Below are positions 1-8,277 of a DNA stretch of 35,927 nt, piece by piece. The translations under genes and the position numbers were made by a program. Every line of letters starts with the position of its first letter. Position 1 is the first letter of the stretch. Origin of the DNA: Actinomycetes bacterium (GTDB taxonomy: Bacteria; Actinomycetota; Acidimicrobiia; Acidimicrobiales; RAAP-2); contig JAJYQJ010000043.1 in the NCBI GenBank assembly GCA_021794655.1, positions 1-35,927 on the forward strand, read 5' to 3'. The notes under the pieces are model-generated. The model worked only from the letters and a program-made list of their open reading frames with translations. It was not told the DNA's origin and did no database searches.

Positions 1-1
1 C

Positions 2-133
2 ACCGTGCATCTCGACCGCCCGGATCCACCTCGTCTCGCACGGGCTCTCGGGCTGCTCATCGAGGAGATCAACCTCCGATCACCTCGCCTCTGCGGTGAC
101 GGCAGAACCATCACCTACGTCCTCAAAGGCTGA
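2..133 (+). CDS. 3' end of an unrecognised gene (partial)
   Basis: An open frame enters from the left edge and ends with TGA at 131-133, giving 43 residues that contain ALGLLIEEINLRSPRL and end ITYVLKG. It has no start in the window. The mix of charged and hydrophobic residues looks like real protein, but I do not recognise the family. It converges on the integrase remnant at 123-335, overlapping it by about 11 bases, so it may be cargo of the same integrated element or the gene that was interrupted. A random open frame is possible at this length. Confidence 0.35.
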   Translation, partial: TVHLDRPDPPRLARALGLLIEEINLRSPRLCGDGRTITYVLKG

Positions 134-335
134 TCCGATTGATCTCGGTCAGATACCCCACTTCCGGAGGTCTGGGACTCTTGTTCGCGGCACGCAGGCT
201 GCGCTCCCAGGACGGGATGAGATCCCTGAGATCCCCGAACCCGACCTCCTGGAGCGCTCCTGCCGGCTTGGTCGTCCTCGCTGCCACTGCCAGAATTATA
301 TGCTCTCTGAGCGCTGTGCTACAAATTCGTGGCAA
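123..335 (-). pseudogene. truncated tyrosine recombinase (integrase) N-terminus
   Basis: The minus-strand frame contains LIPSWERSLRAANKSPR followed by GYLTEINR. This pattern is typical of the SAM-like, DNA-binding N-terminal domain of phage and ICE tyrosine integrases (a helix, then 'NKSPRT..YL'). The frame ends with TGA after 70 codons, so the catalytic R-H-R-Y domain is missing, and the frame behind it is occupied by an opposite-strand gene end. The open frame begins at TTG 335; a GTG about 16 codons further in may be the true start. It lies 26 bases behind the 3' end of tRNA-Arg in the same direction, the usual position of an integrase next to its attachment site. I infer a decayed or deleted integrated element. 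Confidence 0.5.
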
Positions 336-361
336 CTATTAGATGCTTTATACCTGGTCAG

Positions 362-435
362 CGCGCTCGGAGGGATTCGAACCCCCAACCTTCTGATCCG
401 TAGTCAGATGCTCTAGTCCGTTGAGCTACGAGCGC
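362..435 (-). tRNA. tRNA-Arg (anticodon ACG)
   Basis: Read on the minus strand, this folds as a full cloverleaf. The 7-bp acceptor stem is GCGCTCG/CGAGCGC, the D arm is GTAGCTCAACGGACTAGAGC, the anticodon loop is CTACGGA between a CTGA/TCAG stem, and the T arm holds GGTTCGAATCC. The anticodon is ACG, so the amino acid is Arg (A34 is probably edited to inosine, as in other bacteria). The discriminator is G and CCA is not encoded. A truncated integrase follows directly behind its 3' end. Confidence 0.95.
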
Positions 436-680
436 TGGTCGTTTCACTTTCCCACCTGAGAGGGGTTCGCAGCTCCGTGATGCCGTTTCCCTTCCCAGCC
501 GGTAAAGGTCATTCTAGACTGAGAACTCTAGTACGTGAGAGGCAACGAGGGGCGGGTGATCTGCGGGCCGGTCTGAAACGCTAATCCACTCCGTATTTTG
601 GAGTTTCCTGCGACGAGGTCTGTGAAGGTTCGTCTGTGAGAGATCGGAGTGGTTCGATCGATGACGGACGCGCTGTTGTC
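436..680. other. gap between tRNA-Arg and the ROK kinase gene
   Basis: No convincing gene is seen. It must hold the promoter of the minus-strand tRNA-Arg and the 3' trailer of the kinase gene. An inverted repeat CTAGA-N8-TCTAG lies near 514-532. I could not identify a clear -35/-10 pair. Confidence 0.4.
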
Positions 681-1565
681 TCAGATCCCGAGGTGGTGAC
701 CTTCCCAAAGCTTTATTCCACCGAGGATGCCTGCCGCGTTGTCGACGACGGTGGTTCGATCGAGGAACTTCCCGAGGTCGTCGCGCTTAACCCTGCGAGC
801 GTTTCCGCCGCCGAGATAGAGGTGGTCGAAGAAGAGCATCGCGTCGAGTGTCGCGATCGCTTTCCTGACGCGCCGGTTCCACCGCCGATCTCCGATGTCC
901 TTGCGGACGCGCTCGCCGAGCTGGTCGTTGTAGCTCTCTCCTTTACGAAAAGGCTGGTGCGCGATCTCCAGGTGTGGCAGGAGGCGGCCGTCGATGAACA
1001 GTGCTGTTCCAAAGCCGGTCCCTAAAGTGATCACGAATTCGAGTCCGCTGCCGCGGACGACGGCCGCGCCTTGAACGTCGGCGTCGTTGGCGACCTTTGT
1101 AGGTTTGCCGAGCGCACCAGCGAGCGCCGCCGCAAGGTCAAAGCGATGCCACGCCTCTTCGAGCTTTGGGTCGGTCGCAGATCCGGGCCCGTTTGTCGTG
1201 ACGAAGTGTGGCGCGCTCAAGATCTTTCCCGATCTGACCATTCCGGGAAATCCAGCGGACACCCGGTCGGCTTGAGGGAGCGACGAGACGAGCTTTGCGA
1301 GGGTAGGGACCATCCCACCGTCGCCGGTCGGTGGCATCGGGTAGAGCGTGTCGGTGCGGACTTTGTCTGCGACCATCTCTCCGAACTTGTCGAGCACCGA
1401 CGCTTTGAGTCCGGTCCCGCCGATGTCGATCGCGAGGGTATGGGGGTGGGTGGAGGCGGCTCGCTTGGTGCTCTTGACAACCGTCCCGGTCGTCTTGGCA
1501 ACCGTCCCGGTCGTCTTGGCAACCGTCCCGGTCGTCTTAGTCGCCGACGTTTGTTTTTTGGTCAT
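681..1565 (-). CDS. ppgK: ROK-family kinase, polyphosphate glucokinase-like
   Basis: The 294-residue protein carries the ROK/actin-like ATPase fold. Phosphate-1 motif AIDIGGTGLKAS is near residues 45-56, VANDAD holds the likely catalytic Asp, LGTGFGTALF is the second phosphate loop, and LYLGGGNARR is near the C-terminus. The pattern RWNRRV and the GGGNARR ending are typical of actinobacterial polyphosphate-glucose phosphotransferases, which make glucose-6-phosphate from polyphosphate or ATP in the cytoplasm. ATG 1565 is chosen because the longer frame runs far into bluB. Residues 10-30 consist of TTGTVAK-type heptads from a 21-bp DNA repeat, an unusual low-complexity extension before the core. 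bluB ends 31 bases upstream on the same strand, so the two may be co-transcribed. A glucokinase using only ATP is the main alternative. Confidence 0.8.
   Translation of the reverse strand: MTKKQTSATKTTGTVAKTTGTVAKTTGTVVKSTKRAASTHPHTLAIDIGGTGLKASVLDKFGEMVADKVRTDTLYPMPPTGDGGMVPTLAKLVSSLPQADRVSAGFPGMVRSGKILSAPHFVTTNGPGSATDPKLEEAWHRFDLAAALAGALGKPTKVANDADVQGAAVVRGSGLEFVITLGTGFGTALFIDGRLLPHLEIAHQPFRKGESYNDQLGERVRKDIGDRRWNRRVRKAIATLDAMLFFDHLYLGGGNARRVKRDDLGKFLDRTTVVDNAAGILGGIKLWEGHHLGI
1476..1540 (-). repeat. 21-bp tandem repeat inside the kinase gene
   Basis: About three nearly identical 21-bp units (core accgtcccggtcgtcttgg on the plus strand) encode successive KTTGTVA heptads in the kinase N-terminus. 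Because 21 is a multiple of three, gain or loss of a unit keeps the reading frame. Confidence 0.85.
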
Positions 1566-1596
1566 CTTCGTTCGATCTGTGGTCGCCACGGCGGTG

Positions 1597-2289
1597 TCAT
1601 CCTTTCTCGTGAAGAGCTCGGTTTCCCCAAGTCTCGTAGTGGAGAACGTCGTTGAGTGGAGTCCGCTCGCGCCAACCGTGACGTTCGAGATCGGGGACGG
1701 TCTCGAGATGGGTGACGGGACCGATGCAGAGCCACGCGACGGGCCTGATCGTCTCTGGGATTTGGAGGAGTTTTGAGAGGAATTGCTCGCGGTAGAACGA
1801 GACCCACCCCATTCCCATCCCCTCGACGGTCGTAGCCAACCATAGGTTCTCGATCGCGAGGCACACCGAGTAGAGACCGGCGTCGGCAATTGAGTAACGC
1901 CCGAGTACGTTTGGAGAACCGCGGGTCGGGTCGTAGGTGACGACGATAGAGAGGGTCGCGTCCAAGACTCCGTCGATCTTGATCCCCGCGAAGCGCTCGG
2001 CGTCGGGCTTGCTCAGCGAGTCCGAGAACGCCTTGCGCTCCTCCTGGACGTGTGCGTAGAAGCTCTCTTTAATCTCGAGGTCTCTTACGACGATGAAGTC
2101 CCAGGGTTGTGAGAGGCCGACGCTCGGCGCGGCGTGGGCGGCTTTGAGTATCCGATCGAGGACGTCGGGGTCGATCGGCCCGCCGGTGAACTGAGCCCGG
2201 ACGTCTCTGCGCTTATGGATAGTCTCGTAGAGACCGACGGTTTGCGGGTCGGTGTCGAACCCGGTCGACTCGGTGGCGGGTTGTGTCAC
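1597..2289 (-). CDS. bluB: 5,6-dimethylbenzimidazole synthase (BluB), nitroreductase fold
   Basis: The 230-residue flavoprotein has BluB hallmarks: KRRDVRAQF near residues 27-35 (FMN phosphate binding), HAAPSVGLSQPWDFIVVR near 52-69, and GMGMGWVSFY in the C-terminal half. BluB converts reduced FMN and oxygen into 5,6-dimethylbenzimidazole, the lower ligand of cobalamin. Length and motif order fit the family better than general nitroreductases, which lack the SVGLSQPW pattern. The frame starts at position 2289 and the gene is divergent from the amidase gene at 2376. No other cobalamin gene and no cobalamin riboswitch is seen in the window, so it would serve a pathway encoded elsewhere. Confidence 0.85.
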   Translation of the reverse strand: MTQPATESTGFDTDPQTVGLYETIHKRRDVRAQFTGGPIDPDVLDRILKAAHAAPSVGLSQPWDFIVVRDLEIKESFYAHVQEERKAFSDSLSKPDAERFAGIKIDGVLDATLSIVVTYDPTRGSPNVLGRYSIADAGLYSVCLAIENLWLATTVEGMGMGWVSFYREQFLSKLLQIPETIRPVAWLCIGPVTHLETVPDLERHGWRERTPLNDVLHYETWGNRALHEKG

Positions 2290-2375
2290 GTTTATGCACT
2301 GTAGCGCTCTCGGGGTGCTGTGGTGCGTAGCTCGGGTGTGCGCTAGGTCGCTCGACAGCGGTAGCGTTGCTGGTC

Positions 2376-3791
2376 ATGCACGACGAACCCTGGAACCAAG
2401 ACGCGTGCGCCCTGGTAGACGCTTACCGTAGAGGCGAGATCGGCCCCGAGGAGGCGCTGGAGCTCTCCATAGAGGCTATCGAAAAGTCCGAGCTCAACGC
2501 GGTCTGTTTCGTCGACGAGGAGACGGCGCGGAACTCGGCGAGGAACGCTGACGTCTCGCTCCCGTTCGGTGGCGTTCCTATCGGGGTGAAAGAACTCGAC
2601 TCGGTGAAGGGATGGCCACAGACGCAAGGGTCGCTCGTTTTGAGAGATGAGGTGAGCGACTACGACGACACGGTGATCACCCGTCTAAGAGCTGCGGGAG
2701 CGGTGCTCGCGGCCCAGACGACGGCGAGTGAGTTCGGAGGGATCAACTGCACGTCTACGCGCCTTCACGGAGCGACGCGGAACCCCTACGACCTCGAGCG
2801 GACACCCGGCGGGTCGTCGGGTGGTTCGGCGGCGGCGGTCTCGGGAGGACTCCTGCCGATCGCGACCGGTGGCGACGGGGGAGGTTCGATCCGGATCCCC
2901 GCAGGGTTCACCGGGCTCTTCGGCCTGAAAGCGACGTTCGGGCGAATTCCAAAGGGTCCTCACACCGAGGTGGAGCCACTGACGGCGGTGCTCGGTTGTA
3001 TGGCGAGATCCGTCCGTGACGCGGCGCGCTGGTTCGACGTGTGCAACGGCGCCGACGAGTACGACCCGTTCAGCCTCCCGAGAGTCGAGGGCTGGGAAGC
3101 GGGACTCGGGACCCAGGAGCTAAAGGGCAAGAAGGTAGTCGTATCCGTCGACCTCGGGGCTGCGGTGGTCGCCGCGTCGGTGCGAGAGAAGGTCGAAGAG
3201 GCGGCGAACGACCTCATCGCTGACGTCGGTCTTAATCGCGTGGACGTCGATGTGGAGCTACCAAGAGGCGGTCTCGAATGGGCGATGGCGGGAACGGCGA
3301 GCCTACTCGCGGGACTCGGTGATCTGTATCCCGGTTGCGAGAGCGAGTTCACTCCAGAGATAATGCTCGCGTGCAACATCGCGACCCATCACTTTGATGT
3401 GAACGCGGCGATCGGAATTGAGAACTACCGGCGGAGTTGCATAGTTGCGATGGCGAAGATCTTCGACGAGGTCGACTTCATCGTCTCGGCGACGAACCCC
3501 GACGTCGCGTTCGGGGCCGAAGGTCCACTTCCGACTTGCGTCGACGGAATCGATCTAGTCTCGAAGTTGGGATTCGAAGCGGCGCTCGGCAACAACGGCG
3601 CACTTACGATCCCGGCGAACACGACGGGCAATCCGGCCGTCGCGATTCCCGTGGGTAGAGTCGACGGACTCCCGGTGAGCATGCAGGTGATCGGAAGGCA
3701 CCACGCCGAGGCACTCCTACTCGACCTCGCACTCAGCGTCGAGCGAAGACGTCCGTGGCCTCTCGTGACGCCCGCCGCGCTCGGCGAGTAG
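2376..3791 (+). CDS. amidase signature family hydrolase
   Basis: A 471-residue protein of the amidase signature family. The Ser-cisSer-Lys triad is visible: Lys72 in GVPIGVKELD, the cis-Ser in GGSSGGSAAA (145-154), and the nucleophile Ser171 in GGDGGGSIRIPAG. The C-terminus has the usual NTTGNPAVAIPVG block. Such enzymes hydrolyse amides; relatives include GatA, but the gatB/gatC context is absent, so the substrate is unknown. ATG 2376 is preferred to an in-frame TTG at 2367; neither has a strong Shine-Dalgarno sequence. The 3' end overlaps the convergent coupling-protein gene by 75 bases. Confidence 0.88.
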   Translation: MHDEPWNQDACALVDAYRRGEIGPEEALELSIEAIEKSELNAVCFVDEETARNSARNADVSLPFGGVPIGVKELDSVKGWPQTQGSLVLRDEVSDYDDTVITRLRAAGAVLAAQTTASEFGGINCTSTRLHGATRNPYDLERTPGGSSGGSAAAVSGGLLPIATGGDGGGSIRIPAGFTGLFGLKATFGRIPKGPHTEVEPLTAVLGCMARSVRDAARWFDVCNGADEYDPFSLPRVEGWEAGLGTQELKGKKVVVSVDLGAAVVAASVREKVEEAANDLIADVGLNRVDVDVELPRGGLEWAMAGTASLLAGLGDLYPGCESEFTPEIMLACNIATHHFDVNAAIGIENYRRSCIVAMAKIFDEVDFIVSATNPDVAFGAEGPLPTCVDGIDLVSKLGFEAALGNNGALTIPANTTGNPAVAIPVGRVDGLPVSMQVIGRHHAEALLLDLALSVERRRPWPLVTPAALGE

Positions 3792-5339
3792 TGGGTCTTG
3801 CCACCACGGACGCAGTGAGAGGCGCGCCGGGGGGAGTGCGCCGTAGACGAGGACCGCGGAACCAGCGGGCAGCCTCCGCAGGGCGTCGGGTGGGAGAAGG
3901 CGGCGGGTGACTTCAGACGTCGTCGTCGAACGAACTCCCCCCGCGCCTCGGGTGACCGACGGGACGGCGAGCTCTTCGTCTCCGGCGAGGTGGCTCGCAT
4001 GGTCCAAGGTTCCGGGGTCCGATATACCGGAGAAGAACACCTTGGCTCGGTGGTTGTTCACTACCGTCGACGCGCGGACCCCGTAACGAGCGCTAACTTG
4101 AGCGAGATCTTGGAAGACGGTCACTAGTTGGACACCGTGGCCGGCGCACGTCGCGGCGAGGCCGTCGAGTTCGTTCAACGGGGCGATGTTCGCGGCCTCG
4201 TCCAAGACGACGAGGAGTGGAGGGTCAAGTGCGCGCCCACTTCGGGCCACCTTTAAGAACGCGGTCTCGATCACCTCTTGGACGAGCATCGTGAAGACCG
4301 GCCGCAGGCGGCGTTGATCGTGGGCGGGTGCACACACGTAGAGGGTGTCGGAGTTCGAGAGTAGGCGTTCGGCTGATATCTCTTTCCGATTGATGCGAGG
4401 TGAGATATCGAGGTGCTGATCGCTCGAAGGATCCGTCGAATCGAGGAAGGCTTCGAGGACGGTCTCGGCCGTCGTATACACCGAACTCCGCTGCCGCTCG
4501 TCACGCAGCCATGTCGAGCGTGCCGCGTCGATAGCCTCACGGACGCGGGTTTCTTCGAGGATGTCGGCCACTTCGCCCGCCTCTTGGGTGTCGACCCAAC
4601 GAGCGACGTCGTCGATCCCGAGCCCAGAGTAGGCGGCCGCAAAGAGGAGCGGGGCGAGGAGCTTCGCGGCGGTCGCGTACCAGAAGTCGCCGTCGGCGCT
4701 CGTCCCTTCCGATCGCGCCGATTCGACGATTCTGGAGGCACACCGGCGTGCCCCCGGCCAGGAACTACAGGCGTGCAACGGCGACCAGTAGTCACCGCTA
4801 AGTCCAGTCGATCCGGCGGGATCGAAGCACGCAACGTCGCCGACGCTCGATCGCCACGAAACCGTGTTGACCAACAGGTCGGTTTTCACGCTCGCGGCGA
4901 GTACGGGACCGTCCCAGGAGAGAATTGCTGGAATCGCGAGAGAGGTCGTCTTGCCGCTTTGAGTTGGACCGATGACGACCAACGACTGAGCACGCTCCAC
5001 CGCGACGAGGCGGCGGCGTCTTGACTTTGTAGCCGCGGTGAGTCCGAGTGGAATCCGCGCTCCATCCAACGCGTTCTTCTTCAACGTCAACGTGTGGAGA
5101 TCGGAGTTGGTCGCCCATCGCGCGCCCCTCGGGTCAAACGCGACGCGGCCCCTACGATCTCTTAGAGCCGCGTGGCCCTTGATGCTCGGTACAGGGATCT
5201 GACGGCGAAGAGAGTGGAAGCGCCCGGCGAGCGACAGGTGGCCGGTCGCGTGGACGCGCTTTGGACGCGCCAGGTCGCCGACGAGCAATAGGAGTAGTGA
5301 CCCCGCCAACGCGACCGGAACGATGTGGAGGTCGCTCAC
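3717..5339 (-). CDS. VirD4/TraG-like type IV coupling ATPase
   Basis: The 540-residue protein has one N-terminal membrane segment (about residues 5-22), Walker A GPTQSGKTT at 124-132, Walker B LLVVLDEAANIAPL at 375-388 and VFQDLAQ at 408-414. This is the standard layout of TraG/VirD4 coupling proteins, which feed DNA or protein substrate into a type IV secretion channel. GTG 5339 is chosen because it overlaps the stop of the upstream VirB4-like gene as GTGA, a sign of translational coupling, and it places the membrane segment at the very N-terminus. The C-terminus is short, without an evident all-alpha specificity domain. The last 25 codons overlap the end of the amidase gene on the other strand. 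It is the last gene of the operon. Confidence 0.85.
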   Translation of the reverse strand: MSDLHIVPVALAGSLLLLLVGDLARPKRVHATGHLSLAGRFHSLRRQIPVPSIKGHAALRDRRGRVAFDPRGARWATNSDLHTLTLKKNALDGARIPLGLTAATKSRRRRLVAVERAQSLVVIGPTQSGKTTSLAIPAILSWDGPVLAASVKTDLLVNTVSWRSSVGDVACFDPAGSTGLSGDYWSPLHACSSWPGARRCASRIVESARSEGTSADGDFWYATAAKLLAPLLFAAAYSGLGIDDVARWVDTQEAGEVADILEETRVREAIDAARSTWLRDERQRSSVYTTAETVLEAFLDSTDPSSDQHLDISPRINRKEISAERLLSNSDTLYVCAPAHDQRRLRPVFTMLVQEVIETAFLKVARSGRALDPPLLVVLDEAANIAPLNELDGLAATCAGHGVQLVTVFQDLAQVSARYGVRASTVVNNHRAKVFFSGISDPGTLDHASHLAGDEELAVPSVTRGAGGVRSTTTSEVTRRLLPPDALRRLPAGSAVLVYGALPPARLSLRPWWQDPLLAERGGRHERPRTSSLDAECEVE

Positions 5340-6661
5340 GGGCGCAGTTCCATCGCTCTGTCGGTATCGACGAGGTCGCGCTCCATCGTTGAAAGGAGGT
5401 GTTGGACGAGGAACCCGCTTTGGCCGACTTTCCACAGTGCGGTGCCGCGGCGGAGTTGTGGAAGCAGTTCGGCTTCGGTCGAGGAGAGCGAGAGGAGTTG
5501 TGCGGCCTTGTGCAGTTCACCGGGCGGCTGTGCGTAGACGACCCTAGTTTCGGAGTCGGAAAGCAGCCCTTCTGCGAGGCCGACTTGCTCGGAACCGGCC
5601 GCGCCGACCGCGTTGAGATCGGAGAGTCGATGGAGGACGGCGATGTTTGCGACGCCGAACGCACGCGATAGCTTCCAGGAAGCCTGGAGCCAGCGAGCTA
5701 CGCCGAGGTTCGCGAGCACGGCCCACGCTTCGTCGACGACGACGAGTACTTGGGCTCCGCTCCTACCCGCGACGCCGACGCGGTTAGCCAACGTCGCCTG
5801 GAGCCACGCCGTCGCACACGCCATCAAGACGCCGAGGGCCGGCGAGTTGTAGAGAGCTGAGAGGTCGAGCACTACGAGGGGTGCTGAAAGATCGAGGCCC
5901 GGCGTCGTCGGTCCGTCGAACATCCCCCTCAGGTCGCCGTGGACGAGCCGGCGTAACTCGAGCGCGACGTCCCGTCCGTCTTCTAGTAGGGCCGCTTTGG
6001 TCGTCCTGATGCTCTTCGCGACCGACGCCGACGGATCGAGCAACGTTTCGACGACGGCCGGTAGCGTCACGACGTCGCAGTGGTTCGCGACCGTTACGAG
6101 CGCGAGGTCGACCGCGACGCGCTCGCGTGGCATTAGGTCTCTGCCGAGACACGACGTCGCGAGCGACGAGAGCAACTCGCTGTGGCGCCGGTCGGCCTGT
6201 TCGCGACCGCGATGATCTGAACAGTCGGAACCGTCGGGAGGAGTAGTCGTGGTCTTAACGACGCTCGGCGCGGGATCGAGCGGGTTGAGCCGGACGGGCC
6301 CGCCAGGTCGTAGCGCGACCGGGCGCGTTCCCCACGCTTCGGCGAGCGACGAGTACTCTCCCTTTGGGTCCACTACCCAGGCCTGTCTCCCAAATACCGC
6401 TTGGCGCCACAGGTACGTTTTCACGAAAGCACTCTTGCCCCTGCCGATCTGACCAAAGACGACCATGTTCGGATTCGACAAGTGACCTTGGGCGTACAAC
6501 TCGAAGGGGTCGTAGACGAAGGATCCACCGAGCAGATCTCTACCGATGAGCACTCCTCGGTGCCCGAGCCCGGAGTCCGCGACGAGCGGGTAAGCGGCGC
6601 CGAGGTTGCGGGTGGTCACTTGATGAGCGGGTGTTCTCGCGCCCGCTCGTGGTCCACTCAT
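5336..6661 (-). CDS. VirB4-like ATPase of a type IV secretion system
   Basis: The 441-residue protein has Walker A GQIGRGKSAF at about 70-79 and Walker B VLVVVDEAWAVL at about 305-316. WVVDPKGEY at 95-103 is a block often seen in VirB4/TraC C-terminal ATPase domains. The protein corresponds to the ATPase half alone; the usual VirB4 N-terminal domain is absent and probably replaced by the separate SCO6880-like protein encoded upstream. It would power assembly or transfer at the inner face of the membrane. Residues about 135-165 are a polar stretch that looks like a loop insertion. The stop overlaps the GTG start of the coupling protein. About 55 bases separate it from the upstream gene. Confidence 0.82.
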   Translation of the reverse strand: MSGPRAGARTPAHQVTTRNLGAAYPLVADSGLGHRGVLIGRDLLGGSFVYDPFELYAQGHLSNPNMVVFGQIGRGKSAFVKTYLWRQAVFGRQAWVVDPKGEYSSLAEAWGTRPVALRPGGPVRLNPLDPAPSVVKTTTTPPDGSDCSDHRGREQADRRHSELLSSLATSCLGRDLMPRERVAVDLALVTVANHCDVVTLPAVVETLLDPSASVAKSIRTTKAALLEDGRDVALELRRLVHGDLRGMFDGPTTPGLDLSAPLVVLDLSALYNSPALGVLMACATAWLQATLANRVGVAGRSGAQVLVVVDEAWAVLANLGVARWLQASWKLSRAFGVANIAVLHRLSDLNAVGAAGSEQVGLAEGLLSDSETRVVYAQPPGELHKAAQLLSLSSTEAELLPQLRRGTALWKVGQSGFLVQHLLSTMERDLVDTDRAMELRP

Positions 6662-6716
6662 CGTTTAGGCCCGTGAGGTTCGAGTTCTTGAGGCTCGCTC
6701 GTGATGTGCGGGTCGT

Positions 6717-8276
6717 TCAACTGAGGCCTCCGCAGATCGGGAGAGCGCAAGATAGCGCCCGTTCTTGGTCACCGTAGAGCTTGCGTAGCTCGATACGAGC
6801 TTGGCCGGCGTCCTGTTCCGTCGCCTCGCAGGCGTCGACGAGGAGCTCCTCGGACGCGGCGCTCACCGTCACGTACCCCGAGAACCGGTAAGACGCGTGC
6901 CCGTCGGCGAGCTCTACCTCTCGGCGGGCGACGACTTGGGCTTCCCTGCTCCGCCGTGCCGTCGCGAGGTAGCCGCCGCGCCGGCGTAGCTCCGAGTCGG
7001 CGAGGTCGGCGGTACGCGCCTGTTCGACGGCGCGTGCGGCCCGTGACGGGCTGACCGGCTCCATGACGACTGAGACCGAGCGACGGACCGGACCGAGTAG
7101 CAGCGGGGCGAGAAAGTCTGAATCGACGTCGACTCTCGGCCACTCCGCTATCCAGTACGTAGCGTGCCAGACGCCGTCGAGGTGCACGTTACTCCACCCG
7201 ACGTCCATCGCGACCAACAGAGGCGCACTCGCGTTCAGCGCCGGGGACCGCACGCTCTTGGTACGAGTGGCGCGAGTGGCGCCGTCGGAGGATGGTGCGG
7301 GGTCGCCGATCTCTTGGAAGACGTTCGTAAGTCGTTGGGCGCTCAGGAACCCTTCGACGGTCACGTTCGCCTCTTCGAGGTGACGTCGAACGTTGGTCAA
7401 CTCTCGCATCAAGACGGTCGAAGCGCTTGTTAGGCACGCCTTGGAACCGGCGGAGTTCGAACGCTCGGCGCGCGACGTGACGCGGTCTATCTTCACCTGG
7501 ACCGCGAGGAGCACCCTGTGGGTGCACGCGGCGGCCTCGCTCAGCTCGACTAGATCCGCGTAGGACCGGTACGCGCCGGACTCGGGTGTGAGGACTGCTC
7601 TCTTCGCGAGGTACCCACCGATAGCTCGCCCGTCGTCGGGCAACGACGCAGCTATCCATTGGAGCCGGTGGACTACCGAGCCTTCCCTCGCGAGCGACGC
7701 GAGCAGTCCGGACCAACTCGAGACGCGAGCCGTCCGCTCGTCGGCCCCCAAGAGCGCGAATCCGTGTCCGCTCAACGACAAGACACCCGTCAACGTCCGC
7801 GTACCTTCGTCGTGGATGACGCCGATCGTGTCGGCGACCGGCGGGCGCGCGATGCGGTACTCCGTCGTCTCCCCGCGACGAGTCGTCAGAGTCGAGACGT
7901 CCAAGAAGTGAAGCGTGCCGAAGAGTTCGCGTCTGTCTCGGTTGCGAGACGCGCCGGTACCCACACGGAGACCGTCGTAGGGCACACGGGACCGCCAGCG
8001 ATCGTGTCCGGCTACGCGTCTACATACCCAGCGCGCGACGACAGGGAACCACTCCTCGCCGGTCTGTCCAGAGATCGGCCAGACCGCGATTGTTGTCGCG
8101 ACGATCAGGGTTGCGAACGCGACGACGGCTCCGGTTGGATCCGGATGCGACCGCAACGCGAGGATCGCGACGAGCAACCCCGACGCGACGCACGCGATCT
8201 GCCCGCCGCGCCATCCAGCGATTAGCCCGCGACGTTCAAGCGGGCCGAAGTTGTAGCGTGGCTCCTCCCGTGGCAT
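6717..8276 (-). CDS. SCO6880/PrgI-like type IV secretion membrane protein
   Basis: The 519-residue protein begins with two membrane helices (about residues 24-42 and 48-68) followed by WPISGQTGEEWFPVVARW, the signature of the actinobacterial SCO6880 family. That family joins a PrgI/VirB3-like membrane part to the non-ATPase N-terminal domain of VirB4. No Walker motif is present, as expected. Start ATG 8276 lies one base after the TrbL stop; an in-frame start at 8351 would add a repetitive tail read from the Asp/Gly-rich end of TrbL and is rejected. With the VirB4-like ATPase just downstream, the two together probably rebuild a split VirB4. Confidence 0.8.
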   Translation of the reverse strand: MPREEPRYNFGPLERRGLIAGWRGGQIACVASGLLVAILALRSHPDPTGAVVAFATLIVATTIAVWPISGQTGEEWFPVVARWVCRRVAGHDRWRSRVPYDGLRVGTGASRNRDRRELFGTLHFLDVSTLTTRRGETTEYRIARPPVADTIGVIHDEGTRTLTGVLSLSGHGFALLGADERTARVSSWSGLLASLAREGSVVHRLQWIAASLPDDGRAIGGYLAKRAVLTPESGAYRSYADLVELSEAAACTHRVLLAVQVKIDRVTSRAERSNSAGSKACLTSASTVLMRELTNVRRHLEEANVTVEGFLSAQRLTNVFQEIGDPAPSSDGATRATRTKSVRSPALNASAPLLVAMDVGWSNVHLDGVWHATYWIAEWPRVDVDSDFLAPLLLGPVRRSVSVVMEPVSPSRAARAVEQARTADLADSELRRRGGYLATARRSREAQVVARREVELADGHASYRFSGYVTVSAASEELLVDACEATEQDAGQARIELRKLYGDQERALSCALPICGGLS

Positions 8277-8277
8277 C

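Noticed and set aside
96-416. 106-residue plus-strand frame over the integrase remnant and tRNA-Arg.
   Set aside because: It runs through a tRNA gene on the opposite strand and has no protein-like pattern.
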